Shown here in pieces: positions 6,137-6,770 of a DNA stretch of 6,770 bases (its first letter is position 1; every line of letters starts with the position of its first letter). The notes beneath the pieces are model-generated. The model made no database searches and was not told the DNA's origin. It saw only the letters and a list, made by a program, of their open reading frames with translations. The stretch comes from Hyphomicrobiales bacterium (GTDB taxonomy: Bacteria > Pseudomonadota > Alphaproteobacteria > Rhizobiales > Beijerinckiaceae). The stretch is taken from positions 1 through 6,770 of the forward strand of contig JAQGKM010000169.1 of the NCBI GenBank assembly GCA_028290125.1, written 5' to 3'. A program made the position numbers and the translations under genes.

Positions 6137-6770
6137 TGACTGTCGCTTGCCGGAGAGCGTTCAACACCAGCGCAAAGGCCGGCGCGTGTTGCCGCCGGCT
6201 TGTGTAATACAGGTGGTAACCGGCGAACGGCGGACACCAGTCCTCCAGCACGCGGACGAGGCGCCCATCCTTGACGGAGTCGCCCAGCTGGTCGTCAAGC
6301 ACGCAGGCGAGACCAAGGCCCGCGCAAGCCGCTGTCAGCGCCATCGCCGTGTCGTTGAGGACGAGCTGCCCGCCGACGCGGACGTTGAGCTCGCGTCCGT
6401 CCTTCTCGAACTCCCAGACGTAGAGACCGCCGGACGTCGCCTGCCGCAAATTGATGCAGAGGTGCTGCGTAAGATCATGCGGCGTCGCCGGCGTCGACCG
6501 CGTCTCGAAATAGGCGGGCGAGCCCACGACTGCGAGCCGCAGGTCGGGACCGATCCGCACGGCGATCATGTCCTTCTCGACCTGTTCGCCGAGCCGAACG
6601 CCAGCGTCGAAGCGGTCCGACACGATATCGGTCAAGCCCGGGTCGATCGACAATTCGATGTTGATGTCAGGATAGGTCGCAACAAGTGGCGCCAAGGCGG
6701 GCCACAGGATCGAGTGAGCCGCGTGCCTGTTGGTTGTGATGCGCACGGTGCCGGCGGGCTTTTCGCGTAG
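6132..6770 (-). CDS. LysR-family transcriptional regulator, C-terminal effector domain (partial, CrgA-like)
   Basis: The minus strand is open from the window edge to a TGA at 6132-6134, giving the last 213 residues of a protein that usually has about 300. The visible part starts LREKPAGTVRITT, the common junction between the linker helix and the effector-binding domain. It continues with FDAGVRLGE and LRLAVVGSPAYF, phrases typical of the type 2 periplasmic-binding fold in CrgA-like LysR proteins. The end, YYTSRRQHAPAFALVLNALR, is the usual family C-terminus. The winged helix-turn-helix DNA-binding domain lies beyond position 6770. A GTG at 6746 could be mistaken for a start, but coding sequence clearly continues upstream of it. 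The gene lies on the same strand 124 bases before paoA, so it is a candidate regulator of the aldehyde oxidoreductase. LysR genes are more often divergent from their targets, so the true target could also lie to the right. The effector is unknown. Confidence 0.9.
   Translation of the reverse strand, partial: LREKPAGTVRITTNRHAAHSILWPALAPLVATYPDINIELSIDPGLTDIVSDRFDAGVRLGEQVEKDMIAVRIGPDLRLAVVGSPAYFETRSTPATPHDLTQHLCINLRQATSGGLYVWEFEKDGRELNVRVGGQLVLNDTAMALTAACAGLGLACVLDDQLGDSVKDGRLVRVLEDWCPPFAGYHLYYTSRRQHAPAFALVLNALRQATVT

Noticed and set aside
6102..6770. A 222-codon plus-strand open frame opposite the LysR gene
   Set aside because: An antisense shadow; the minus-strand frame has clear LysR effector-domain sequence to the window edge.

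Overview
The window looks like chromosomal DNA from a GC-rich proteobacterium. The GC- and CG-rich codon use and the character of the proteins suggest an alphaproteobacterium, probably of the Hyphomicrobiales. That placement is an impression from reading, not a computed result. I see no insertion sequence, integrase, CRISPR array, tRNA or rRNA, and no sharp change in composition. The window reads as ordinary chromosome with compact gene spacing.

Layout. Positions 1-549 (minus) hold the N-terminal 183 codons of a YhaO/SbcD-type metallophosphoesterase that runs off the left edge. A divergent intergenic region follows (550-833). It may contain a 15-codon leader ORF (790-837) whose stop codon overlaps the next start. 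Positions 834-1646 (plus) encode a transglutaminase-like cysteine-protease-fold protein. It is followed 31 bases later by a PhnB-type VOC-family protein (1678-2151, plus), probably in the same transcript. A strong GC-rich hairpin (2157-2186) lies in the short gap between these plus-strand genes and the convergent minus-strand block.

The main content is a three-gene minus-strand operon, read 6007 to 2197: paoA (Tat-exported 2x[2Fe-2S] subunit), paoB (FAD subunit with an extra cysteine-rich [4Fe-4S] segment) and paoC (molybdenum-cofactor catalytic subunit). The gene order, subunit lengths, Tat signal on the first subunit only, cysteine insertion in the second and catalytic Glu 41 residues from the C-terminus of the third all match the periplasmic aldehyde oxidoreductase PaoABC (YagTSR) described in E. 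coli. Its role there is oxidation of a broad range of aldehydes, especially aromatic ones, to carboxylic acids. The genes are tightly coupled: a 4-base ATGA overlap between paoA and paoB, and 5 bases between paoB and paoC. The dedicated maturation gene paoD does not follow paoC here. Upstream on the same strand is the C-terminal effector domain of a CrgA-like LysR-family regulator (6132-6770, running off the right edge), a candidate regulator of the operon. The 124-base gap between them carries a weak candidate promoter and an inverted repeat.

I found no clearly new biological system. The points most worth a second look are the leader ORF before the transglutaminase, the Ser at the usual catalytic-His position of that enzyme, the missing paoD, and the LysR/pao control region.
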